NCBI GenBank assembly: GCA_963849955.1
Contig: CAWKJU010000013.1
Coordinates: 1 to 64,000 of the forward strand
Source: CAWFGW01 sp963849955
GTDB lineage: Bacteria > Bacteroidota > Bacteroidia > Cytophagales > JAAEPT01
Length of the DNA stretch: 64,000 bases
Direction of reading: 5' to 3'
Numbering within the stretch: position 1 is the first letter of the stretch; every line of letters begins with the position of its first letter. The notes under the pieces are model-generated. The model saw only the letters and a program-made list of their open reading frames with translations, did no database searches and had not been told where the DNA came from. Shown here piece by piece: positions 43,528-52,105 of the stretch. Made by a program: the position numbers and the translations under genes.

Positions 43528-46032
43528 TTATTTATTCTCTGACTCTTTTTTTTCATCTGGAACGGAAATGTGTACTGGTCGAGCTACTTTCCCTTTCAAT
43601 AAAGCGATTTCAATTACCTCATCAACATGCTTAACATAATGAATACTTAATCCTTTGGTATATACTTTTTCGATTTCATCAATGTCTTTTTTGTTTTTGT
43701 AACACATGATGATTTCATTAATACCGGCACGCTTGGCGGCAAGAATTTTTTCTTTAATACCACCAACTGGCAACACTTTTCCACTCAAAGTGATTTCACC
43801 TGTCATAGCTATTTTTTCTTTGATTTTACGTTGAGTAAATACCGAAGCTATAGAGGTATACATTGTGATACCTGCTGAAGGTCCGTCTTTTGGAACTGCT
43901 CCAGCTGGCACATGAATATGTAAATCGTAATGGTCAAAGATTTTGTAATCAATACCTAATTTCTCGGCATTAGCTCGAACATTCGATAAGGCAGCTATTG
44001 CAGATTCTTTCATCACATCGCCTAATTTACCTGATAAGGTTAACTTACCTTTCCCACGGCTTATCAATGATTCGATGTTCAAAATCTCCCCTCCAACTGG
44101 CGTCCAGGCTAAACCAGTGACGATACCAGCCACTTCATTGGCCTCATACTCTTCTTTATCAAAAAACTCTGGACCAAGGATGGAGACAATTTGCTCCGTA
44201 TCTATTTTCTTTTCATATGATTCCTCCATCGCGATGGACTTAGCCACATGTCGCATGACAGATCCTATTTTTCGATCTAACCCTCGAACACCCGACTCAC
44301 GGGTATATCCATCTACCAATTTTTCGATAGCAGCTTTGGTAAATGAGATATCATCTTTTGTCAAACCGTGTTCATCTAATTGTTTTGGAATCAAGTGACG
44401 TTTTGCGATTTGTACTTTTTCTTCCAGCGTATAACCATTGATTTCAATGATTTCCATTCGGTCACGCAAGGCTGGTTGAATCGTATCTAATGAGTTGGAT
44501 GTAGCAATGAATAAGACTTTTGACAAATCATATTCTACTTCTAAGTAATTGTCTACAAACGCATTATTCTGCTCAGGATCTAATACCTCTAACATGGCTG
44601 AAGATGGGTCACCTCTGAAATCTGAAGCTATTTTATCAATTTCGTCCAACACAAAAACAGGGTTAGACTTTCCGATTTTTTTGATGTTGTGAATTACCTT
44701 ACCTGGCATAGCACCAATGTATGTTTTTCGATGACCTCGAATTTCAGCTTCATCTCGGACGCCCCCTAAAGCCATCCGCACATACTCTCTACCTAAAGCT
44801 TTAGCAATGGACTTTCCTAAGGAAGTTTTACCAACACCCGGAGGACCATAAAGGCACAAAATTGGACCTTTCATGGTTCCGTCATTATCGCCTTTAATTA
44901 CATTTTTAAGCTTAATTACTGCTAAGTATTCGAGAATACGTTGTTTTACCTTATCTAATCCATAATGATCTTTATCCAAAATCGTTTTAGCACGCTTTAG
45001 ATTAAAATTATCTTTTGAAACTTCACCCCAAGGCAAGTCAACTAATAATTCCAGGTAATTGATATGGACTGGGTAATCAGCTGCCGCTGGATTCATCCGA
45101 GATACTTTGCGTAATTCTTTTTGAAAATGCTCCTCGACTTCTTTGGACCAAACTTTATCGGCACCACGCATGCGAAGACGATCCACTTCTTTTTCAACGC
45201 TTTCTTCTCCAAGTTCATCTTGAAGTACTTTCATTTGCTGACGCAAAAAATAATCACGCTGTTGTTGGTCGATATCGTGGTGGACTTTCGAGTTAATTTC
45301 TTGTTTCACTTGTAACAGCTGAACTTCATTATTCATGAACTCCATTAAAGTGGTTACACGACTTTTGCCATTGTCATTTTCTAACAGCCCTTGTTTACTC
45401 TCCACTGAAACACTGAGATTAGAACACAAAAAATGTGTCATAAAACCTAACGTTTCAATATTATCAATCGCAATTTGAGCTTCCGGTGGTAATTCCGGAT
45501 TCAGTTTAATAATCTTTTTGGCCGTATCTTTTAAAGAACCGATTAAACCTGTTGCCTGTTTTTTGGATATTTTATCGAAGGTCTCTTTCTTGGCCACTAC
45601 TTTTGCACGCAGATAAGGGTCGTTAGTAACTTCTTCTAATAATTCAAACCTTCTTTTGCCTTGTATAATAATTGTAGTATTGCCATCAGGTAGCACCACC
45701 ATTTTAAGAATAGTTGCAACTGTACCTATTTTATACAAGTCATCATATACTGGCTCATCAGCTTTTTGATTTTTTTGAGCTACTACACCAATAGTTCGGT
45801 CACCGTTATACGCTTCTTTTACCAAATCAATTGATTTTTTTCTTCCCACAGTAATGGGGATCACAACACCTGGAAATAAAACAGTATTACGAACTGGTAA
45901 AATTGGTAATGTATCTGGAACGCCTACATTATGTATCTCTTCTTCTTCTTCAGGTGATAAAAGTGGAATCATCTCTTCTCCCTCATTCCCTATAAAGTGT
46001 ACTGGTCTTAATTGATCTTTTTCTTCAGTCAT
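43528..46032 (-). CDS. lon: Lon protease
   Basis: The 834-residue ATP-dependent serine protease degrades damaged and regulatory proteins. The N-terminal substrate-binding domain runs to about 300 and starts with LPILPVRNTVLFPGVVIPIT; the AAA+ module has YGPPGVGKTSLGKS and VFVLDEIDK; the C-terminal protease domain has the catalytic Ser in PKDGPSAGITM and Lys in GKVLPVGGIKEK. It is divergent from the PorE-like gene and is a single gene. Confidence 0.97.
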   Translation of the reverse strand: MTEEKDQLRPVHFIGNEGEEMIPLLSPEEEEEIHNVGVPDTLPILPVRNTVLFPGVVIPITVGRKKSIDLVKEAYNGDRTIGVVAQKNQKADEPVYDDLYKIGTVATILKMVVLPDGNTTIIIQGKRRFELLEEVTNDPYLRAKVVAKKETFDKISKKQATGLIGSLKDTAKKIIKLNPELPPEAQIAIDNIETLGFMTHFLCSNLSVSVESKQGLLENDNGKSRVTTLMEFMNNEVQLLQVKQEINSKVHHDIDQQQRDYFLRQQMKVLQDELGEESVEKEVDRLRMRGADKVWSKEVEEHFQKELRKVSRMNPAAADYPVHINYLELLVDLPWGEVSKDNFNLKRAKTILDKDHYGLDKVKQRILEYLAVIKLKNVIKGDNDGTMKGPILCLYGPPGVGKTSLGKSIAKALGREYVRMALGGVRDEAEIRGHRKTYIGAMPGKVIHNIKKIGKSNPVFVLDEIDKIASDFRGDPSSAMLEVLDPEQNNAFVDNYLEVEYDLSKVLFIATSNSLDTIQPALRDRMEIIEINGYTLEEKVQIAKRHLIPKQLDEHGLTKDDISFTKAAIEKLVDGYTRESGVRGLDRKIGSVMRHVAKSIAMEESYEKKIDTEQIVSILGPEFFDKEEYEANEVAGIVTGLAWTPVGGEILNIESLISRGKGKLTLSGKLGDVMKESAIAALSNVRANAEKLGIDYKIFDHYDLHIHVPAGAVPKDGPSAGITMYTSIASVFTQRKIKEKIAMTGEITLSGKVLPVGGIKEKILAAKRAGINEIIMCYKNKKDIDEIEKVYTKGLSIHYVKHVDEVIEIALLKGKVARPVHISVPDEKKESENK

Positions 46033-46198
46033 AAATATTTTTTAAAGAAACACTGTCAGCTTGGCATTAAAAATGACAAACTAACGTTCTGTTTATAGCA
46101 TATTTTAGGATAGACCTATGTTGCAAGTGACGTGCCAATACCTAAATATTTCAAAAATCAAGTATTTGATGTAAATTGCTGACGTTTTAACATAATTA

Positions 46199-48364
46199 AT
46201 GAAAAAACTAATATACATACTTCTATTTTCCATTCTATTAATTAACACTTTTACTGTTTTTTCCCAAGACACGAAAAAAGAGTATAAAGAACAATTAAAA
46301 GACGAGGAAGAAGGTTATATCGCAAAAGAAATATCAGAAGAGCTAGCTGTAAAAAGCGAAAAATCAAATGATTATCACTTCATTTTTAACAATATTAATA
46401 AAGTTCAAGAGTATCACAGCCAAAGTGATATTGACCACATCCAAAAATTAGCATATAAAGGCGATGACTTGAAAACTATTGATGCTTTAGAAAAATACAT
46501 TAGCAATTTTGGGATTTTCAATTTCGCCATTGACTTAGATTTATTCTGGCAACTGGCACAATTGTATGAAAAAAACAATATGATGCCTCAGGCCCGAAGT
46601 GCTTATCGGCTTATTTTAAAGCACCACTCTGCAAAAGATCAGACTGAGATTGCCCAATATTATAAAATATATGAACATTACGATTCATTAACTGAGCTTA
46701 CCAAAGATTATTATGTTCCCTTGGAGTATTATTATAAACTAGTCGACTACCGTAAAAACATTGATACCCTAAGACCTCCAAAGAGTGTTTTAATTAACAT
46801 GGGGAACTTGGTAAACAAAAAGAACACTGCGGACTACGGTCCTTCCATTAACTCCAATGATAAAGTGATGCTCTTTACAAGAAAAGAGAAAGATCACCAC
46901 TCTTTTGGTGTAAGAAATAAATACAATGAAGATTTATATCAAACCATCAATTATGATGGTTTTTGGGATGAAGCTACAAAATTTCCTGATCCTGTTAATT
47001 CAAGATGTAATGAAGGATCAGCGTGTATCTCAAAAGATGGAAGAACATTAATATTCTCCCGCTGTATTGTGGAAGAATACCGACTAGATTGTAGTGATTG
47101 CCTGGGAATGTGTGATTTATACATCTCTACAAAAAATGAGAATGAAGAATGGAGCAAACCTAAAAACCTTGGACCCGAAATCAATACTTCGCATTGGGAG
47201 TCACACCCTTCATTCTCACAGTATGAAGACACTTTATATTTTGCATCTGACCGAATCGGTGGATTTGGATTGTCAGACATTTGGTTTACGGTAAAGCTAA
47301 AAGGTGACAGGTGGTCTAAACCTCAAAACATGGGCCCTGTCATTAACACGAGAGGTAATGAGTATAGCCCATTTATTCATAAAACAACCAATGTATTTTA
47401 TTTCAGTTCGGATGGACAAACCTTTAATTTCGGAGATTTAGAAAATAAAAAATACAACAGAACTATCGATATTTATAGAACTTGGAAGGACAATAACAAC
47501 TGGGTTGAACCCAAAAACATTGGCCCTTTGGTAAATGGCGAAGGAAGTGAATTTTATTTCTCTATAGACTCAAAGGCGGAACAACTTTATTATGCAAAAA
47601 CTGAAGAAGGAAAAGACGATAATTTGACGACTGATTTATTTTCTTTCCCAGTGCCCATGGAAGCACAACCAAATGCTACAGTACGGCTTTCCGGTACCTT
47701 GAGAGATGAAGCGACTGGGGAACAATATAGCGGGATTATATCAGTCATTGACTTACGAAATGGCATCGAAGTTGCCCCGAAAAACACCCGTCCTGATGGT
47801 AGTTTTGATTTTGATTTAATTGATCATAATGAATACTTGTTGATTATTCAAGGTGATGAATTTTTCAGAATTGAAAAACTGTTTGAACTAGACGGAGATA
47901 CGACCATTAATGTTGAAGCTAAAAACATACGAAACAAAAAGTTAAAATTTGCTTCTATTGAATTTGAAAATGGCAAATGGGACATACTAGAACCAATGGA
48001 AAAAGACTTGTGGGACGTTATTAACTTTATGGTTGATAACCCGCAATTTGATTTAGAAATTGGTGGACATACGGATTCAGATGGTATTGCTGCTAATAAC
48101 ATTACCCTATCGCAAAAAAGAGCGGAGGCCATTAAGCTTTTTATTGAGGCAAAAGGTTATGTCGACTCAAAACGAGTGACTGCTGTAGGATATGGAAGCA
48201 CAAAACCTATCCGAACACCTGAGGTTACAAAAGAAGATAAAGCGATCAACCGAAGGGTAGAGTTTGAAATAAAACCCAACAAAGAACGAAAAAGTGGTGA
48301 GTTTTCAGACGATGATTTTAATAATCAATTTGAATCAGAAGACTCCTCCTCTGACGATTGGTAA
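46199..48364 (+). CDS. PorE-like TPR / beta-propeller / OmpA protein
   Basis: The 721-residue protein has a signal peptide (about 1-22), TPR-like helices (about 60-200), a WD40/PD40 propeller (about 210-495, with SDRIGGFGLSDIWF and YFSSDGQTF), a carboxypeptidase-regulatory-like domain (about 500-590, RLSGTLRDEATGEQYSG) and a C-terminal OmpA domain (about 600-690, LEIGGHTDSDGIAANN and RRVEF) for peptidoglycan binding. This order is that of PorE of the T9SS, which links the PorK/PorN ring and PorP to the cell wall. The tail is Asp/Ser/Glu-rich (EDSSSDDW). Related OmpA proteins with the same plan exist outside the T9SS, so the assignment is probable, not certain. Confidence 0.75.
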   Translation: MKKLIYILLFSILLINTFTVFSQDTKKEYKEQLKDEEEGYIAKEISEELAVKSEKSNDYHFIFNNINKVQEYHSQSDIDHIQKLAYKGDDLKTIDALEKYISNFGIFNFAIDLDLFWQLAQLYEKNNMMPQARSAYRLILKHHSAKDQTEIAQYYKIYEHYDSLTELTKDYYVPLEYYYKLVDYRKNIDTLRPPKSVLINMGNLVNKKNTADYGPSINSNDKVMLFTRKEKDHHSFGVRNKYNEDLYQTINYDGFWDEATKFPDPVNSRCNEGSACISKDGRTLIFSRCIVEEYRLDCSDCLGMCDLYISTKNENEEWSKPKNLGPEINTSHWESHPSFSQYEDTLYFASDRIGGFGLSDIWFTVKLKGDRWSKPQNMGPVINTRGNEYSPFIHKTTNVFYFSSDGQTFNFGDLENKKYNRTIDIYRTWKDNNNWVEPKNIGPLVNGEGSEFYFSIDSKAEQLYYAKTEEGKDDNLTTDLFSFPVPMEAQPNATVRLSGTLRDEATGEQYSGIISVIDLRNGIEVAPKNTRPDGSFDFDLIDHNEYLLIIQGDEFFRIEKLFELDGDTTINVEAKNIRNKKLKFASIEFENGKWDILEPMEKDLWDVINFMVDNPQFDLEIGGHTDSDGIAANNITLSQKRAEAIKLFIEAKGYVDSKRVTAVGYGSTKPIRTPEVTKEDKAINRRVEFEIKPNKERKSGEFSDDDFNNQFESEDSSSDDW

Positions 48365-48366
48365 AT

Positions 48367-49359
48367 TTATAGTCCCGTTAAGAACCTCATCGTATCTATC
48401 CCATCAGCAAAATCATCAATTGCTGGACATTGAGCACTTCCAAAAGGGATAAACCCCTTCCCCACCACACATTGGATTGCTTCCTTTTCCTGTTCTAGCC
48501 GTTCTTTTAAAGCATTCTTAGACAAGTACTCCTCATAATAAACAACAGAAATAGGTGCACCCCAACTTGTTTTTTTAGTAAACAATGAAAAGCCCGTATC
48601 TAAGTGAGGAACCCGATCAACTAAATAAATAGATTTATAATAATCATAATTGTTGCTATACTTGGTGTGGTCAGTGATGTCTGCATAATTCTTTGACAAC
48701 TCATCCAAGAAAAACTGAAAAGAATAACCTTGAGGCACAAACAACTTGGTTACACTGCGACACCCTTTCCCAAAATAATTAGTAATATCTTCTCCTAAAG
48801 CTTTTATTTCCTCTGCTGTTTCTTCACCTGTTAATACGGCACATGAAGTTCTACTCTTTCTAATAATCGTAGGAATATCTTTAAAATAAATCTCAAAATA
48901 ACGAGCAGTATTATTACTTCCTGTTGCAATTACAGCATCTAGTTCCTTCAAAATCAACTTTGGTACAAATTTAATTCTGCTTTTAAGCTCCTCATCCATT
49001 AGTTCATACAAGTAAGGAATTAATACCGCATCATCCGAGCTCAGTTTGACTACTGCTTTGTTTCCAGATAAAACCACCATTAATAAATCATGAAATCCCA
49101 CTGCAGGGATATTACCCGCCATGACTATTCCTATATTTTTATCTATATCTCCTTTCTGGTATTTATTTAAAAAAGATTCTAGTGATTCTTGTGTCAAAAA
49201 GTTGGCAATGCCAGACAATGCCTTGTCTATAAATTTTACATCAAACCATGGGTTGTTTTGCTTGGCCTTATAATATAGGTCATCTTTGGTCTTAGGGCTT
49301 ATTTGCGTGATTTTTTTCCCAAGCGAAACAAAAGAGGAGATCATTGTGTTATTATTCAT
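48367..49359 (-). CDS. LuxC-family acyl-CoA reductase
   Basis: The 330-residue protein has the aldehyde-dehydrogenase-like fold of the LuxC/acyl-CoA reductase family, with NIGIVMAGNIPAVGFHDLLM (about 75-94), VVKLSSDD, AVIATGSNNTARYFEIYF (about 139-156) and the catalytic Cys in FGKGCRSVTKLFVP (about 195-208). It would reduce a fatty acyl-CoA (or acyl-enzyme) to the aldehyde with NADPH. It lies divergent from a dicluster ferredoxin gene. No luciferase, LuxD or LuxE gene is present, so light production is not suggested; a role in aldehyde or wax-type lipid metabolism is more likely. A downstream ATG at 49344 is an alternative start. Confidence 0.85.
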   Translation of the reverse strand: MNNNTMISSFVSLGKKITQISPKTKDDLYYKAKQNNPWFDVKFIDKALSGIANFLTQESLESFLNKYQKGDIDKNIGIVMAGNIPAVGFHDLLMVVLSGNKAVVKLSSDDAVLIPYLYELMDEELKSRIKFVPKLILKELDAVIATGSNNTARYFEIYFKDIPTIIRKSRTSCAVLTGEETAEEIKALGEDITNYFGKGCRSVTKLFVPQGYSFQFFLDELSKNYADITDHTKYSNNYDYYKSIYLVDRVPHLDTGFSLFTKKTSWGAPISVVYYEEYLSKNALKERLEQEKEAIQCVVGKGFIPFGSAQCPAIDDFADGIDTMRFLTGL

Positions 49360-49388
49360 GTTGCGAAAGTACCAAAAAAGGTAAAAAA

Positions 49389-49419
49389 TTTGTGCATAAT
49401 AAGATAATACCTATTTTTG
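49389..49419 (+). promoter_or_regulatory. Promoter of the ferredoxin gene
   Basis: TTTG (49389-49392), 19 bases, TATTTTTG (49412-49419): a full match to the TTTG / TAnnTTTG promoter, 37 bases before the ferredoxin ATG. Confidence 0.7.
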
Positions 49420-49456
49420 CGACTGGTAGAGTGAAGTTTAGACAAATAGTAATAAG

Positions 49457-49828
49457 ATGGCTATCATAATAACTGAAGAATGTATTAACTGTGGAGCATG
49501 TGAACCAGAATGCCCTAACACTGCTATTTACGAAGGTGGTGCAGAATGGGCTTACTCTGATGGAACAAGTTTATCACAAATTGAACTAGAAGATGGTTCA
49601 TCGCTTGACGCTTCTGAAAAACAAGAACCTATTAAAGAAGGTGCTTTTGGAGCTGATGGTGATCAATTTTATTATATCGTACCAACAAAATGTACGGAAT
49701 GTACTGGTTTTCACGAAGAACCACAGTGTGCAGCGGTTTGTCCAGTAGATTGTTGTGTTCCTGATCCAGACAATGAAGAAGGTGAAGAAGAATTATTAGC
49801 CAAAAAAGTTTGGTTACACGGAGAATAA
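49457..49828 (+). CDS. fdx: Dicluster 4Fe-4S ferredoxin
   Basis: The 123-residue ferredoxin has CINCGACEPECP at 10-21 and CTECTGFHEEPQCAAVCP near 76-93, the cysteine patterns of two [4Fe-4S] clusters. A segment of about 45 acidic residues lies between them (ELEDGSSLDASEKQEP), which is longer than in the classic clostridial form and typical of this phylum. It carries low-potential electrons. It is divergent from the acyl-CoA reductase gene and followed by a terminator. Confidence 0.92.
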   Translation: MAIIITEECINCGACEPECPNTAIYEGGAEWAYSDGTSLSQIELEDGSSLDASEKQEPIKEGAFGADGDQFYYIVPTKCTECTGFHEEPQCAAVCPVDCCVPDPDNEEGEEELLAKKVWLHGE

Positions 49829-49850
49829 ATTTTAGAAATTTAATAACTTG

Positions 49851-49880
49851 AAAGCCCTGACGTCTGTTAGGGCTTTTTTT
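49851..49880 (+). terminator. Terminator after the ferredoxin gene
   Basis: AAAGCCCT and AGGGCTTT form an 8-bp stem with a ten-base loop, followed by TTTT. It lies just 23 bases before the pgk start. Confidence 0.88.
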
Positions 49881-49902
49881 ATGTATTGAAACAATAAAAA
49901 AT

Positions 49903-51090
49903 ATGATAACACTTAATTCGTACAATTTTAAAGGGAAGAAAGCAATCGTAAGAGTTGACTTTAATGTACCCCTAGATGCTGATTTTAACATCACTGACTT
50001 TACTCGTATCAATGCTGTAGTGCCTACAGTTAAAAAAATCTTGAGTGATGGTGGCTCTGCAATTTTGATGTCTCACTTGGGTAGACCAAAAGATGGACCT
50101 ACGGATAAGTATTCTTTAAAACATATTGTGAAAGCCGTTTCAGAAAAACTAGGCGTGCCTGTAGCATTTGCTGATGACTGCATTGGTGAGGAAGCCAAAA
50201 AGAAAGCTGCTGAACTTAAAGCTGGCGAAGTTTTATTATTAGAAAACCTACGTTTTTACAAGGAAGAAGAAAAGGGGGATGCTGATTTCGCGAAAAAATT
50301 AGCTGATTTAGGTGCGGACGTATATGTGAACGATGCCTTCGGAACTGCACACCGAGCACATGCTTCTACTGCTGTTATTGCTCAGTATTTCTCCGACAAA
50401 GTTTGCGGATTAGTAATGGAAGCTGAACTTGTTAATGCTGATAAAGTATTAAAACAAGGCGTGAAACCAGTTACTGCTATTATGGGTGGTGCTAAAGTTT
50501 CTGACAAAATTTTAATTATTGAAAAATTATTGGACGTAGCTGACAACATTATTATTGGTGGTGGTATGTCATATACTTTTGTAAAAGCTGCTGGTGGTTC
50601 AATTGGAAAATCACTTTGTCAAACCGACCAGTTGGACTATGTGTTAGAACTTCAAAAGAAAGCGGAAGCAAAAGGCGTGAAAATGATTTTCCCATTAGAC
50701 ACGGTAATTGCTGATGACTTTAGTAATGATGCAAATATAAAAACAGTAAAAAGAGGTCATATTCCTGATGGATGGGAAGGTTTAGACATCGGTCCTGAGA
50801 CAAGAGAACTTTTTGCAGATATCATAAAAAATTCAAAAACCGTTATTTGGAATGGTCCAATGGGTGTTTCTGAAATGTCTAATTTTGCCAATGGAACTAT
50901 CGAAATTGCTAAAGCGGTAAGAGCTGCTACATTAAATGGTGCTTTTTCTTTAATCGGTGGTGGTGACTCTGCTGCAGCTATCAACAACTTAGGTTTCGGA
51001 GATGATGTCTCTTACGTATCTACTGGTGGTGGTGCTTTGTTAGAATACATGGAAGGAAAAACACTTCCTGGTGTAGCTGCTTTAGACTAA
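49903..51090 (+). CDS. pgk: Phosphoglycerate kinase
   Basis: The 395-residue enzyme makes ATP and 3-phosphoglycerate from 1,3-bisphosphoglycerate in glycolysis. The signature VRVDFNVPLD is at about 17-26, SHLGRPKDG near 57-65, LLENLRFY, NDAFGTAHRAHAST and the C-terminal LIGGGDSAAAINNLG and STGGGALLEYMEGK. It lies between two terminators, so it is transcribed mainly alone, with possible readthrough from the ferredoxin promoter. Confidence 0.97.
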   Translation: MITLNSYNFKGKKAIVRVDFNVPLDADFNITDFTRINAVVPTVKKILSDGGSAILMSHLGRPKDGPTDKYSLKHIVKAVSEKLGVPVAFADDCIGEEAKKKAAELKAGEVLLLENLRFYKEEEKGDADFAKKLADLGADVYVNDAFGTAHRAHASTAVIAQYFSDKVCGLVMEAELVNADKVLKQGVKPVTAIMGGAKVSDKILIIEKLLDVADNIIIGGGMSYTFVKAAGGSIGKSLCQTDQLDYVLELQKKAEAKGVKMIFPLDTVIADDFSNDANIKTVKRGHIPDGWEGLDIGPETRELFADIIKNSKTVIWNGPMGVSEMSNFANGTIEIAKAVRAATLNGAFSLIGGGDSAAAINNLGFGDDVSYVSTGGGALLEYMEGKTLPGVAALD

Positions 51091-51113
51091 GCCGTCATAA
51101 TTTTAATTTATTT

Positions 51114-51150
51114 AAATGCCATCTCAAGAAATTAGGGATGGCATTTTTTT
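51114..51150 (+). terminator. Terminator after pgk
   Basis: AAATGCCATC and GATGGCATTT form a perfect 10-bp stem with a 13-base loop, followed by a T run. Confidence 0.9.
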
Positions 51151-51215
51151 ATATCTTTTGTGGAATTTATTCTAAAATTACATCTAGGCTACTGTTAAAC
51201 ATAAACACTTAATCC

Positions 51216-51914
51216 ATGAAAAAATATTTAATTCTACTACTTATCGCATTTTCAGTTTCTTCATTTGCACAAATGGTCATGCCAGAAGAAAAACCCTACA
51301 TCGAAATAACTGGTGAGGCAGAAAAAGAAATTATCCCTGATGAGATTTATATATCTATTACACTTTTAGAAAATCAGGATGGAAAAGACAACCGAAGTAT
51401 TGACACACAAGAAAAAGAACTCAAGAAAGCGTTAGTGCAAATTGGGGTGGATTTAAAAAACTTAACTTTATCTGACGCCAGCTCAAACTACATCAAAGTA
51501 TCTTGGTTAAGAAAAGATGCTGTAGGAAGAACAGAATACCAGCTAAAAGTAACTGATGCCAGTATGGTGGGTAAAGTATTTGAAAAGCTGGACGAATTAA
51601 AAATCCAGAACGCATACATCACAAAAGTAGACCACTCTAGGATGGAAGAATTCGAAAAAGAGATTCGAATTGAAGCGATAAAAGACGCTAAATCAAAAGC
51701 TGATTATTTATTAACCGCAATTGGTGAAACAGCAGGAAAACCATTGATCGTAAGAGAAAACTCCAATAATTTTTACCCTCAAGTCTACCGAGAACAAGAA
51801 AGTATGATGTATATGAAAGTAAGTGCCAATATGGAAGCTGCTGCTGACACCACTCTTGATTTCAAGAAAATAAAAATTAATGCTTCAGTGTATGTGAAAT
51901 TTGCGATTAAGTAG
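51216..51914 (+). CDS. SIMPL-domain exported protein
   Basis: The 232-residue protein has a signal peptide (about 1-19) and one SIMPL (DUF541) domain: PYIEITGEAEKEIIPDEIYI at its start and KADYLLTAIGETAGKPLIVR near residues 165-185. These proteins are found in the periplasm of many bacteria, and some affect oxidative stress resistance; their biochemistry is unclear. The gene stands alone. Confidence 0.88.
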   Translation: MKKYLILLLIAFSVSSFAQMVMPEEKPYIEITGEAEKEIIPDEIYISITLLENQDGKDNRSIDTQEKELKKALVQIGVDLKNLTLSDASSNYIKVSWLRKDAVGRTEYQLKVTDASMVGKVFEKLDELKIQNAYITKVDHSRMEEFEKEIRIEAIKDAKSKADYLLTAIGETAGKPLIVRENSNNFYPQVYREQESMMYMKVSANMEAAADTTLDFKKIKINASVYVKFAIK

Positions 51915-52105
51915 TATTAAAATAGTCAATTATAATTGTTGGTGTTTTTTGGCGTTGGGAACATCTATTTAAACACCTTTATTATGTTTAAATCCAAAAA
52001 ACTCTCTCATTTTTATAAAATCAATTATTCTTTTAGAATTATAAGATATGCTTCTCTTTATTTTTTTCACTATATTTAACTTACTATTTATTCGCAAACA
52101 TTCAA
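51915..52105. other. Intergenic region before the propeller gene
   Basis: These 191 bases are A/T-rich and contain no clear terminator for the SIMPL gene or consensus promoter for the propeller gene. Confidence 0.4.

Noticed and set aside
48367..49359. Part of a luminescence (lux) operon
   Set aside because: No luxA, luxB, luxD or luxE is near, and LuxC-family reductases are widespread in Bacteroidota.
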